NCBI GenBank assembly: GCA_964439625.1
Contig: CAYTPI010000018.1
Coordinates: 9,879 to 73,878, forward strand
DNA length: 64,000 nucleotides
From: CAYTPI01 sp964439625
GTDB lineage: Bacteria > Chloroflexota > Anaerolineae > Aggregatilineales > UBA3940
Direction of reading: 5' to 3'
Part shown: positions 26,863 to 35,817 of the stretch, in pieces
Numbering within the stretch: the first letter of the stretch is position 1
Layout of the letters: each line of letters begins with the position of its first letter
The notes under the pieces: model-generated
What the model was told of the DNA's origin: nothing
The model's database searches: none
The model's input: the letters and a program-made list of their open reading frames with translations, nothing else
Translations under genes and position numbers: made by a program

Positions 26863-28242
26863 TTGTTGAACCTCGATTCGTTCCCGCTGTTCATCGACGA
26901 GGCTTTTACGATTGCACGTGCTCGTGACGTATGGGTGCTGCAACCGTTTGGCGGGGTGGCGCAGGGCAAGCCGCTGCTCCCGTGGGTTGTGGCCCTCGTC
27001 TACCCTTTTGGTGACGCTGTCTTCGCTGCGCGAGCGATTACGTTGGTGGCTGGCTTGCCGGGCGTTGCAGCCTTGATCGCCCTGACTCGCAGCCTCTATG
27101 ATCGCAAGACTGGGCTGGCGGCAGGGTTGGTCTATGCACTGCTGCCATATACCTTCTTTTTTGGACGTTTTGCCATGTCGGATGTGTTGGCGGCAAACTG
27201 GGGAGTCGTTGCGGCCTGGGGCGCGTATCAGATTATACAGTCCAAGCGACCTTTGCTGCCCATTGTAGCGGGCGCTGCCTTGGCTGCTGCCATTCTTGGG
27301 CGCTTACCAATGCTCGTCTTTGCCGCAGTGCCATTCTTTGCTTGGCTGATCTTCTCTCGCGAGGCGGGGGCGCTGCGCCGGATGCTCGCACTTTACCTGA
27401 CGACAGCCGCTATTTTACTACCCGTTATTCTGATCGGTTTGCAAGGGGGAGATTTTGGCCTTGGGCGGGCGCAGGCTACCCTGCTGAATTCGGGGCAGAG
27501 CGTCGAGATTGCCAATAATGCCAGCAATATGATGCTTTATATTGCGTGGTACATGGGCATCTCACTGATGATCGCCGCCGTCGTTGGGGTCGTCAGTGGA
27601 TGGGACGAACAACGCCAACCGACGACCTATGCCTTGGCTTTGTTCCTCTTACCAACCGTCCCCATTGTCTTCCTGAGTTCGTTTGTGCTGCCACGCTACT
27701 ACGTGTTAGGGGCGGCTGGCTTAGTGATGCTGGCTGTCAGTGGGATTTGGTGGTTGGCAAACCGTGCCGGACGCTGGAATATTTACACTGGCTTGATCTT
27801 ACTGATCTTCCTGCTGTACCCGTTTCAGCGTTTCATTCCTGGCGCTTACATCGACCCGACCCAATACCGACTGATCCCACAGGATCAATTCGACTATGTG
27901 CAAGGTAACACCGCAGGCTTTGGCCTCGTCGATGCTGTCAGTGAACTCCGGCAGGCTGACCAACCCACCGTGCTGGTCTGTAGCGCACGCGTCACCTGTG
28001 ACCGCCTCAGTGTTTACCTTGATGGCGAACAACATATTGAAATTGTGCGCCAAGATGTCGTCTCGCCTGATTGGCTGGCAGAACAAACGGCAGATGGGTA
28101 CCAAGTTATGCTAGCACAAGATGATCCCCCGCACAGCACACCCTTTGATATCACAGAGTCCTACAGGGTGCAGTCAGTGGCAGTGTTTGAACGGCCTTCC
28201 GACGAAACCTCATTTCAGTTGAGCACGCTTTCCCTGAAATGA
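26863..28242 (+). CDS. PMT/ArnT-like GT-C glycosyltransferase
   Basis: At least 459 residues with 10-11 membrane helices. FPLFIDEAFTIARARDVWVL near the N-terminus has the acidic DE motif of the PMT/ArnT superfamily. The next block, GKPLLPWVVALVYPFGDAVF, and LPYTFFFGRFAMSDVLAANW are also typical. The first conventional start is TTG 26863, but it cuts into the first helix. The frame is open upstream to a stop near 26746 and holds LPVAVLLLYTGLRLLNLDSF, which completes that helix. The only upstream candidate is CTG 26794, eight bases after AGGAG and overlapping the DinB stop. The true start is probably there. Confidence 0.75.
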   Translation: MLNLDSFPLFIDEAFTIARARDVWVLQPFGGVAQGKPLLPWVVALVYPFGDAVFAARAITLVAGLPGVAALIALTRSLYDRKTGLAAGLVYALLPYTFFFGRFAMSDVLAANWGVVAAWGAYQIIQSKRPLLPIVAGAALAAAILGRLPMLVFAAVPFFAWLIFSREAGALRRMLALYLTTAAILLPVILIGLQGGDFGLGRAQATLLNSGQSVEIANNASNMMLYIAWYMGISLMIAAVVGVVSGWDEQRQPTTYALALFLLPTVPIVFLSSFVLPRYYVLGAAGLVMLAVSGIWWLANRAGRWNIYTGLILLIFLLYPFQRFIPGAYIDPTQYRLIPQDQFDYVQGNTAGFGLVDAVSELRQADQPTVLVCSARVTCDRLSVYLDGEQHIEIVRQDVVSPDWLAEQTADGYQVMLAQDDPPHSTPFDITESYRVQSVAVFERPSDETSFQLSTLSLK

Positions 28243-28277
28243 TGCGTGGCTGTTATTGTGTAGCGTTGATGGCATCA

Positions 28278-28631
28278 TTAGTGCTGATCTTTGCGCTTGA
28301 CATAAATCAGCGGGGCAATGACCAGCACAATGGACTCAATCAGGATAACTGCCGTAATAATGCTGATATATAAGTTGATCTGCTCAGGCTCTGCCCATAC
28401 CAGGCCGATGCTGAGTGCCAGCGTAATCACACCACTGATGAGCAGCAGCCACCCCCCAAATTGATTGGTGTCGTACCAGATGTCATCGTTCTTCAGCGCC
28501 CCCTTGAAGCGAAAGCCGTACCATTTGTTACGGGGTATTTTCCGCCTGATCAGGGGGAGCGCCAGCCCGATAAATAGTAGGGCGGTTGCCAGGTACGATG
28601 CGAACGCGATCAGGATGCCTTCATCCATCAT
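28278..28631 (-). CDS. SdpI-family small membrane protein
   Basis: A 117-residue protein with three membrane helices. RRKIPRNKWYGFRFKGAL and DDIWYDTNQFGGWLLLISG match the SdpI/YhfL C-terminal domain (PF13630). In Bacillus SdpI gives immunity to the SdpC toxin and binds the SdpR repressor, but most homologues are of unknown role and no sdpC-like gene is nearby. It lies downstream of the hairpin at 28725, so it is probably a separate transcript. Confidence 0.85.
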   Translation of the reverse strand: MMDEGILIAFASYLATALLFIGLALPLIRRKIPRNKWYGFRFKGALKNDDIWYDTNQFGGWLLLISGVITLALSIGLVWAEPEQINLYISIITAVILIESIVLVIAPLIYVKRKDQH

Positions 28632-28724
28632 ATGACGGTGACCTTTTGACTAAACGTTGATGACCTGTGTGTTGTTATCTTACTCGAATTTTTAGCCCAG
28701 CCATAACAACGACTGGCTGAATCA

Positions 28725-28750
28725 CAAGAGCCGCTTTCAAGCGGCCCTTG
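28725..28750 (-). terminator. Hairpin terminator after the coiled-coil winged-helix gene
   Basis: On the minus strand CAAGGGCCGC, a TTGAAA loop and GCGGCTCTTG form a 10-bp stem with one G-T pair. The T-tract is weak, so it may also serve the plus strand. Confidence 0.45.
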
Positions 28751-28771
28751 GGTGTTTAAATGGCAATCGAA

Positions 28772-29869
28772 TTAGTTGTCGCGGCTGCCGTTAGCGGCTG
28801 CACCTGTGCTCAATGATGGTGAAATAATTAGGTCTCCATCTTCTTCCATCACATAGTGGTTGCGACCGTCTTTCATAATCTTGCCTTCAGCGATCAACTC
28901 TCTGACTAAGCGTGACACCTTGCCGGCTGAAATCTCAAACTGGATCGATATGCTGCGCTTGGACGTACTAGGATCGTCCGCGAAAACGTCCAGGATGTGT
29001 TGCTTCAGGAGGAAGTCGTCCAGGGGCTGGGGGCTTACTTTGGATTGGCTGCTTGAACTTGTTGCGCTCTTCAATTGGGAAGGGCCTTTTTTTCCGGCGT
29101 CGTCACTTCCTCCCCCACTAGACTGTTCAGCGTTCGCGGCGGCTGTCTCTCCTCCCTTAATGCGTTCCTCAGCCATAGATAGGCGTTCATCGCGGCGCAG
29201 TAGGGCAGTCCGTTCTTCGCGGTCGTCAAGGGCTAGTTGATCATCAAGGCGCGCACCGTACAACTGAATTTTCTTCAGTCCGGCGACGCGTTCAATATTG
29301 ATCTCAGAGAGGCGTACCTCATGTTCGGCATCAATCTCGGCGAGCTGCGCATTGTTTGATGCTTCCAAGCGAGCCGTAATCAAGGCATGTTCAGCATCGC
29401 GCTCGGCCTTTGCTTCTTTGATCGCCAACCGGCGAGCATGTGCTTTCACGCGGCGTGAACTTTCTACGGAGCGGTCAACCTTGCTGGTCATACGCTGCCA
29501 TGTGTATACGAAGGTATCCCACCCACTGCCGATCAAAGCAGCGAGCAGTGCGACGCGAAAGACGATCCCCGTTGCGCCTTCATGTTGGAAACCAATAATT
29601 GCTAGTGCCACATACATGGTCAAGGCCGTCAGCGCGTAGCGCGCCTTGATCTCTGGGTTGGCCTTTTTGTCAAACTCCAGCAGTAGCCAGTTTGAAAGCA
29701 AAACACCTTCGATCAGCAAGACTGCGGAGAACTTCATCACAAATAACAGAACTGGGCTTTGTATATCCGTAAAAAGCTCGCCTGCAACGATCCACGTGGC
29801 GGGCCCGGTAATGGCTAAACTAGCGATCTTGACGGCCCAGTCAAGCACTTTTTGAATGGTCTTATACAT
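28772..29869 (-). CDS. Membrane / coiled-coil / winged-helix protein
   Basis: About 365 residues in three parts. Residues 1-130 contain four hydrophobic helices (KIASLAITGPATWIVAG; FVMKFSAVLLIEGVLLSN; LTALTMYVALAIIGF; IVFRVALLAALIGSG). Residues ~130-250 are a charged coiled coil rich in Ala, Glu and Arg. After a Ser/Gly linker, residues ~290-365 form a winged-helix-like domain (LKQHILDVFADDPSTS, then SKRSISIQFEISAGKVSRL and a wing). ATG 29869 is preceded by GGGGAAGAG, better than the longer start at 29905. A membrane-tethered DNA-binding protein is inferred; I recognise no family. Confidence 0.6.
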   Translation of the reverse strand: MYKTIQKVLDWAVKIASLAITGPATWIVAGELFTDIQSPVLLFVMKFSAVLLIEGVLLSNWLLLEFDKKANPEIKARYALTALTMYVALAIIGFQHEGATGIVFRVALLAALIGSGWDTFVYTWQRMTSKVDRSVESSRRVKAHARRLAIKEAKAERDAEHALITARLEASNNAQLAEIDAEHEVRLSEINIERVAGLKKIQLYGARLDDQLALDDREERTALLRRDERLSMAEERIKGGETAAANAEQSSGGGSDDAGKKGPSQLKSATSSSSQSKVSPQPLDDFLLKQHILDVFADDPSTSKRSISIQFEISAGKVSRLVRELIAEGKIMKDGRNHYVMEEDGDLIISPSLSTGAAANGSRDN

Positions 29870-30223
29870 AAAACTCTTCCCCTTACTACACCAAAAATGC
29901 AGCAAACAGTGTAGCCTGTCGCTGCAATTCTCATTGCAAATCTATATAACTACAACCAACAAATTCCCGGAACTATTGGATTAACAACTCCAATATACAT
30001 TACGCCTGATGGAGGCTGAAGTTGCTTGAACATAAAATCAGTATACCGGTATTTTGAGATTCTATCTACGGTACTTTTATCAGATTTGTATCCGATTGCT
30101 GCTAACCCCCGGTCTGCTTGAATTCGCAATTTGCTCCATACTTAATATAATATATAACTTATAAATCGTATTTATATGATGATAAATTTTTCTTCGAACC
30201 GCTATTGCCTTGAGGGGGGCACC
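29870..30223. other. AT-rich divergent intergenic region
   Basis: 354 bp between the membrane-tethered winged-helix protein and the Amt fusion gene. It is AT-rich, with runs such as TATAATATATAACTTATAAA near 30150, and likely holds divergent promoters. No RNA gene or repeat was seen. Confidence 0.4.
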
Positions 30224-32653
30224 ATGCAGATTGATGTATTGTGGGTTTCGGTAAGTGCAGGGCTTGTGTTTCTGATGCAAGCTGGCTTTCTGACGTTAGA
30301 GTCAGGCTTCACACGCAGCAAAAACAACATCAATGTTGCCATGAAAAACATCACTGATTTTGCGGTGACGACTGTGGTCTTTTGGATGTTCGGCTATGCA
30401 CTGATGTTCGGTGCCAGTGCGTTGGGTTGGTTCGGCACAGATACGTTTTTCATTAGCTACGATCAGCACGGTATTTCGCTGCTGAGTTTCTTCTTCTTTC
30501 AAGTGATGTTCTGCGGTACTGCCGTGACGATCATCTCTGGCGCGGTCGCAGAACGGGCGCGTTTCGGCGCTTATGTTGTGATGTCAATCATTGTTGCTGG
30601 TCTGGTCTACCCGGTCTTCGGGCATTGGGCATGGAACGGCTTGGAGGTCGGGGAGGCCTTCGGTTGGTTGGGGCAAATGGGCTTTGTGGACTTTGCCGGG
30701 TCAACCGTGGTGCACAGCGTTGGGGGCTGGGCGGCACTGGCGCTGCTGCTGATCCTTGGGCCGCGCATCGGACGCTACAAACCCGATGGCAGCATCCGCA
30801 GCTTTTCTAGTTCTAACTTGCCATTGGCAGTGCTGGGCGCACTGTTGCTATGGCTGGGTTGGTTCGGTTTTAATGGTGGCAGCACGCTGGCCTTTGATGA
30901 CTCGGTGACGCGAATATTGACCAACACCGTGATCGCAGGTGCTGCGGGGCTGGTCGTTGCTGAACTGCTCTCATGGGCGTTTACGGGACGCGCCACAGTC
31001 GATAGTGCCGTTAACGGATCGCTGGCGGGGCTAGTGGCGATCACGGCGAACTGCCACGCTGTCTCGACGGAAGCCGCCGCGGTGATCGGTGGTGTTGGGG
31101 GCTTGGTGATGTTGCTGTGTTCGTTGTTATTGAACCGCCTGCGCATAGATGATGCCGTTGGTGCCGTGCCGGTGCATTTAGCGGCAGGGGCTTGGGGTAC
31201 AATCGCCGTGGCGTTGTTTGGCCAGCCTGAGTTACTGGGGACGGACCTCTCAATGCTCCAGCAGGTGACTGTCCAGGTGATCGGGGTGGTGACCTGTGGT
31301 GTGTGGACTTTCGGCGTTACGTTTGTGCTGATGTGGCTTATCGATAAGGTCATCCCGCTGCGCGTAAGCCCACAAGAGGAGCACGAGGGCCTCAATGTAG
31401 CAGAACACGGTGCCCGGACGGATTTGGTCGATCTGCTGGCGTTTATGGAACAGCAAACCCAAGCGGATAACCTCAATGCGCGTGCGAATATCGAACCCTT
31501 CACCGAAGTCGGCCTAATTGCGCAACGGTATAATCAAGTGTTAGACGCACTTCAGCGCTCCATCGCACAGACCAACGTCATCGTGCAAACGGCTATGGAT
31601 GGCATCATTACCTTTGCCACGGACTCGCTGCGGATTGACAGCATAAACCCTGCCGCCGAGGCGATGTTTGGTTACGGGCAGGCTCAGATGGTCGGCGTGC
31701 CAATGACGGACTTTATCGCTGTACCCGGTGAAACGATGAACTCGCCTGCTGCAGCGCGCATCCGCCAATTCCTCGAACAATCTGTTAACTACAACGTCCA
31801 CCAAAAGGCATTTGGCAGGCGCGCTAACGGCGATCTCTTTCCGATTGAGTTAGCCCTTAGTGAGGCGCAGCTAGAAGGTAAGCGCTTCTATACAGGTGTT
31901 GTACGTGATATTTCCGACCGTGAGCAGATCAGCCAAGAGTTGATGCAAATGCAGACCAGCCTGAACGATGCGATGAACGCGAAAGGAGAGTTTCTGCTAG
32001 AAACAACCGAGCGCCTGCGCGAACCACTCTACCGCATTGTGCGCCAGGCCGAGTCGCTCATGTTTCAATCTGCCGATATCGTCATGCAGCGCACCGTTGA
32101 AGACATCATGAACGATAGCACGCTGTTGGTAGATATATTTGCTCGCCTCACGGATGCGTCCGCGCTGGCAAATAATGCACTGATATTGGACTCTAATTCA
32201 GTGGATGTACAAGAAATTTTGAACGCGGCGATTCAATCGCTAAACGATTATGCCTTCCAGAAGAATACACGTCTGACTCTCCATATGACTAGCGGGCTGC
32301 AAGTCATCCAGGCCGACAAACGCCGCCTACGGCAGATGATCACCTCGATGCTGCAAGCTAGCCTTGACTTTACCAACAGTGGGCGTGTCTTAATTGTCAC
32401 CGAGTTCCTTAAAATCCGCGGCGAGGACTGGCTCAACATTCGCGTGTCAGATAATGGCGTTGGTATGAACAAAGGTGAACTTGGGTCGCTAGAGTCGCTA
32501 GAGTCGTTGACCTTTGCCGCCATGGAGCAGTTTGGGTCGGCGCGTTACGGTTTAGGCTTGTCGATGCGCCTGGCCCGTTTGATGGGCGGTTCGCTGGAGA
32601 TCGAATCGCAGACTGGGCACGGCACTACCTACACGCTGCGGCTACCTGCCTAG
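30224..32653 (+). CDS. Ammonium transporter fused to PAS and degenerate histidine-kinase module
   Basis: An 809-residue fusion. Residues 1-385 are an Amt/Rh channel with about eleven helices: GFLTLESGFTRSKN, FFFQVMFCGTAVTIISGAVAER, DFAGSTVVHSVGG with His164 and VPVHLAAGAWGT with His318, the pore twin histidines. Residues ~454-564 are a PAS domain, followed by a HisKA/HATPase-like module. In place of the phosphoacceptor motif stands FLLETTERLREPL, with Glu596 where His should be. The N-box reads SMLQASLDFT and lacks Asn. DNGVGM and GLGLS remain. Amt-kinase sensors are known in other phyla; this one may signal without its own kinase activity. ATG 30224 has a GAGGGGG site; an upstream ATG at 30176 has none. 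Confidence 0.88.
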   Translation: MQIDVLWVSVSAGLVFLMQAGFLTLESGFTRSKNNINVAMKNITDFAVTTVVFWMFGYALMFGASALGWFGTDTFFISYDQHGISLLSFFFFQVMFCGTAVTIISGAVAERARFGAYVVMSIIVAGLVYPVFGHWAWNGLEVGEAFGWLGQMGFVDFAGSTVVHSVGGWAALALLLILGPRIGRYKPDGSIRSFSSSNLPLAVLGALLLWLGWFGFNGGSTLAFDDSVTRILTNTVIAGAAGLVVAELLSWAFTGRATVDSAVNGSLAGLVAITANCHAVSTEAAAVIGGVGGLVMLLCSLLLNRLRIDDAVGAVPVHLAAGAWGTIAVALFGQPELLGTDLSMLQQVTVQVIGVVTCGVWTFGVTFVLMWLIDKVIPLRVSPQEEHEGLNVAEHGARTDLVDLLAFMEQQTQADNLNARANIEPFTEVGLIAQRYNQVLDALQRSIAQTNVIVQTAMDGIITFATDSLRIDSINPAAEAMFGYGQAQMVGVPMTDFIAVPGETMNSPAAARIRQFLEQSVNYNVHQKAFGRRANGDLFPIELALSEAQLEGKRFYTGVVRDISDREQISQELMQMQTSLNDAMNAKGEFLLETTERLREPLYRIVRQAESLMFQSADIVMQRTVEDIMNDSTLLVDIFARLTDASALANNALILDSNSVDVQEILNAAIQSLNDYAFQKNTRLTLHMTSGLQVIQADKRRLRQMITSMLQASLDFTNSGRVLIVTEFLKIRGEDWLNIRVSDNGVGMNKGELGSLESLESLTFAAMEQFGSARYGLGLSMRLARLMGGSLEIESQTGHGTTYTLRLPA

Positions 32654-32849
32654 CCCTAACGAAGCAAAGTATTGCAGGAGCATAGCGATCTTGAAGTGCT
32701 CATCACGCTGTTGCTTGCTGGGTATGTGCCTGTATGATCCCATACGCTCAAATGGACATCTTCCAGGATAATCTGCTGCATGCTTGGGCAGTGGCTGCTA
32801 TGCTCTGATGGTAAGCTCGCAATAATAATATTTCTTAAGGTCAGCGCTC

Positions 32850-33515
32850 GTGAGTATTGACGACTCATCACCGGAGATCAGCGGGGCACGGCGGGCCCTC
32901 AACCTGAGTGGCAATGAGCCGATGCTTAAGGGCATCTATCAACAGGTGAGGGCTGATCAGCTTGGGGCGTATCAAGCCAAGAACCTACGGGCATTGATCA
33001 ACATGATGAGCTTGCGGCAGCAGTTTCGGCTGCAAATTTGGTGCGCGCAAGTGGCTGTCCGCAAGGCCTACGCTGTACTGCCGATCTTCGAGGCGCAGTA
33101 CACGCAAGACAAACGCCCGCGGGAAGCAATCGAAGCAGCAGACCGCTGGATCGCGAACCCAGCCGTCGCCTTTGAACAAGTGGGGCTGTTGGAGGGCGCT
33201 TATATGGACGCCAATGATGCTGTCGAGGCAGCGCACCAACGTCACTTAGAGGCGGACGATTTTGCCAGTGGGGCCGCTGAAAGTGCGGCTGCTGCTGCCT
33301 TGAGCACAGTACGCACGGCCTTCACTGCGGCCTATGATGCCACCCTACGAACCACAGAGTTCTTCCGTGCGGTCTGTGAGAGTGCTTGTGTCGCCCAGCT
33401 TGATGATGTCTTGGTTGACTGGAAGCCGACTTGGAAGACGTTTCGGGTGCATCGTCGGAGTGCGCGCAAGGCGGTACTGCGCGCCGCGTATGTGATCCTA
33501 CAAGGAGAGCGCTGA
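32850..33515 (+). CDS. ISGA-segment protein A (unrecognised family)
   Basis: A 221-residue soluble protein I do not recognise. Its N-terminal ~75 residues, from PEISGARRALNLSGNEPMLK through AKNLRALINMMSLRQQF and an IWCAQV helix end, are shared with the two following genes. The middle is Ala-rich and helical (GAAESAAAAALSTVRTAF), and the C-terminal block RRSARKAVLRAAYVILQ is repeated as RSRRLHLQASYVISQ in the next gene, so these two are paralogues. GTG 32850 is preceded by AAGG. It lies 4 bp before the second paralogue in an evident operon. Confidence 0.55.
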   Translation: MSIDDSSPEISGARRALNLSGNEPMLKGIYQQVRADQLGAYQAKNLRALINMMSLRQQFRLQIWCAQVAVRKAYAVLPIFEAQYTQDKRPREAIEAADRWIANPAVAFEQVGLLEGAYMDANDAVEAAHQRHLEADDFASGAAESAAAAALSTVRTAFTAAYDATLRTTEFFRAVCESACVAQLDDVLVDWKPTWKTFRVHRRSARKAVLRAAYVILQGER

Positions 33516-33519
33516 TTAG

Positions 33520-34269
33520 ATGATACCGTTAGCCGATAATGCACCGGAGATCAGTGGGGCGCGCCAAGACCTACCGCTGACAGGTGACGAACCTGTGATT
33601 GCTGGCATCAATAGTCAAGTATTGGTGGAGCGACGAGGCGCGTACTTAGCTGGAAACCTCAATGTCCTGCTCCGCTTGATGTCTGCTCAGCAAGTCGACA
33701 GCTTGAACCGTTGGTGCCTGCAAGTGACGCGCCGCAAGCTGGTGCAGACATCGCCGTCATTTGAGGTTGCTTTCCCTGATGCGATCATTCACCAACAGGT
33801 GATCGATGGCATCAGCCAGTGGGGGTGCGGCGTGTTATCCGCTGAAGAAGCCCGCCAGATGACGCAGCGCTTGGAAATACTGGGCACAACCATCCCCCGG
33901 TCGCGAGTGGATATTGCGCCAGAACGTCAGCCACAGCAGTTGGTCGGTATGTATCTGTACTCTAGCTTAAATAAAGTGGCGCGTTCGCTGTACTTTTTGA
34001 CCTCGGAGCAGTTGGAGTCGATTGTTTCTAACAATGTCATTGTGTTGGGCCAACTGCTAACGGCTCAATCATTGGTGAGGTTTGCTACTGACCCGACGGC
34101 TAAGGGTCAGGCCGTGCGTGAACAACTGCGCTCTGGCTTGAACCCACGAATGACCTTCTACGAGATTGTAAAAACCATCCAGAAGCACTACGATGCACCG
34201 AACTCCATACGCTCACGGCGGCTGCATCTGCAGGCAAGCTATGTTATTTCGCAGCGAACGATCCGGTGA
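33520..34269 (+). CDS. ISGA-segment protein B (unrecognised family)
   Basis: A 249-residue paralogue of the preceding gene. The N-terminus reads PEISGARQDLPLTGDEPVIA, then AYLAGNLNVLLRLMS and RWCLQV, aligning position by position with protein A and with the FGE-fold protein at 34351. The body is helical with few charged clusters, and the C-terminus repeats the RLHLQASYVISQ block. No catalytic motif or membrane segment is seen. The start ATG is 5 bases past the previous stop, with AAGGAG a little far upstream at 33502. Confidence 0.55.
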   Translation: MIPLADNAPEISGARQDLPLTGDEPVIAGINSQVLVERRGAYLAGNLNVLLRLMSAQQVDSLNRWCLQVTRRKLVQTSPSFEVAFPDAIIHQQVIDGISQWGCGVLSAEEARQMTQRLEILGTTIPRSRVDIAPERQPQQLVGMYLYSSLNKVARSLYFLTSEQLESIVSNNVIVLGQLLTAQSLVRFATDPTAKGQAVREQLRSGLNPRMTFYEIVKTIQKHYDAPNSIRSRRLHLQASYVISQRTIR

Positions 34270-34350
34270 AGTGCCCAGACCCGTCACTGGCGATGGACCT
34301 TATGCTGGCAGGCGTCAGTCTTAATGTGATTTGGTGTATGGCTAAGTAAT

Positions 34351-35508
34351 TCATTGCTCAGTGCTGCCGGCAGACTCCTCGGCGGCGTCGAGTTGTTCAG
34401 TGACCAGCCGGAAGCCAACCGAATTGAAGCGAAAGTAGGGATCGTAGCCTGTGCGGAAGCTGGTGCTGGCATAACGGTGATAGGAAAACCACGAGCCACC
34501 GCGGGCGACACGCTTATCATCGTCGTCCTCTTCATGGTCGTATAAGACGTGGTCTTCAACAAGGTAGGGCTTGGCGCACAGCGCCTCTTGCTGAGATGGC
34601 TGGGCCTTCTCTGGTGAAAGGCTATCTGTCCCTAAACTGACTTCGCGCCATTCTGCCACAGATTGCTCCGCGAGGCGCTGCTCTGCCACCTGACGCTCAT
34701 ATTCAGCGATGTAGTCTATCGTCAAGATGGGGTCCTGATGCACCTCAGCAGGGTGGTTGAAGGTATTGGCACACCATTCAAGGACGGTGCCGCACATATC
34801 AAAGGCACCGCTGGGGGCCTTGCCACGGGGATACAACCCCACTGCACTCACCCCGCGTAGCGAGCTTTCGCGGGTGTTAGCACGCGTCATATCCCAGCCG
34901 CGCCCCCATGGATACAGCCGCTCAGGGTCACCATCGGTAGCGGCTCGCTGCCACTCCCACTCTGTCGGAAGACGGACTATATACCCCAATTTGGTCGACA
35001 ACCACCGACAATAAGCGACGGCGTCGTACCAAGAGACTTCTTGAACCGGGTAGTTCATTCGGATCAAGTCCATGCGCGGGTATTCCTCGCGCCGGCGCAA
35101 GCTGGGCCACCAACGCGGGTCTTCATGACCATCCGCCGCATTGAGGAAGATCGCGTATTGCTGCCAGGTGACCGGATAGCGGGCGAGCAAAATCCGCTTG
35201 ACGATGCGGGGCGTGTCTTCGCTGCGGATCATCTGTTCACCAGGTTTGACGAAACACCAATCCAGATCAGGTAAGCCATCTTTCCGTAGGCCAATCCCCG
35301 GACGTGGATCGCCAACTTGCGCCAGCCATTCGCCTATAGCTGCGCGTTTATTATGAGATAGGTTTGGGTTGGCTAATTGGCGCAGTTGGTGTTCCATCAA
35401 CATGGACACCATCCGCTCGCCGCCAAGCATTGGTTCCTGCTCAGTCGTCAGCGGGTAGTTAAAGGCACCACTGATGGCGGGTTCCTCACCCGAAAAGTCT
35501 TTTACCAT
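34351..35508 (-). CDS. ISGA-segment protein C fused to an FGE-sulfatase (CLec) fold domain
   Basis: About 385 residues. The N-terminus has PAISGAFNYPLTTEQEPMLG and a helical block to IGEWLAQVGDPRPGIGL, matching proteins A and B. From residue ~75 an FGE/SUMF1 fold follows: KRILLARYPVTWQQYAIFLN, VSWYDAVAYCRWLS, LPTEWEWQRAA, DMCGTVLEWCAN and RGGSWFSYHRY ending GFRL. Formylglycine-generating enzymes use a cysteine pair in the last segment, here replaced by FSYHRYAS, so it is more likely a binding fold than an active FGE. ATG 35508 gives the same short lead-in before the motif as in A and B; the ATG at 35544 is the longer alternative. Confidence 0.8.
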   Translation of the reverse strand: MVKDFSGEEPAISGAFNYPLTTEQEPMLGGERMVSMLMEHQLRQLANPNLSHNKRAAIGEWLAQVGDPRPGIGLRKDGLPDLDWCFVKPGEQMIRSEDTPRIVKRILLARYPVTWQQYAIFLNAADGHEDPRWWPSLRRREEYPRMDLIRMNYPVQEVSWYDAVAYCRWLSTKLGYIVRLPTEWEWQRAATDGDPERLYPWGRGWDMTRANTRESSLRGVSAVGLYPRGKAPSGAFDMCGTVLEWCANTFNHPAEVHQDPILTIDYIAEYERQVAEQRLAEQSVAEWREVSLGTDSLSPEKAQPSQQEALCAKPYLVEDHVLYDHEEDDDDKRVARGGSWFSYHRYASTSFRTGYDPYFRFNSVGFRLVTEQLDAAEESAGSTEQ

Positions 35509-35817
35509 ACGCTTATTGTACCGGGTAGCACCCGGTTTCTGCATGGTAAGTAGGGGACAGTCGCGTGGAAAAGCCTTGAAACCCTGGAGGGCTGTGATCT
35601 ATCCGGCGTAGTCAAGCACTTAGACCAGTCATTTATTGCTGGGCAACAATTGGCCTTATTCGGCGCGATTGCTCTGATGAGGCAATGTGATAACTCGCTG
35701 GACGAAATCTGGCTTGTTATAATAGTCCAGTGGAATGTGCACTATGCGCAGCCGCACTGAGGCAGCCTATTCTGGCTGCTTATTTTTCGATACAACAAGC
35801 GAGACAAGACCAACATA

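Noticed and set aside
30775..31503. Long open frame antisense to the Amt gene
   Set aside because: Its Ser/Thr/Pro-rich composition is typical of antisense reading of a membrane protein; the forward gene explains the region.
34351..35508. Diversity-generating retroelement target
   Set aside because: The fold is right, but no reverse transcriptase or template repeat was found in the window.
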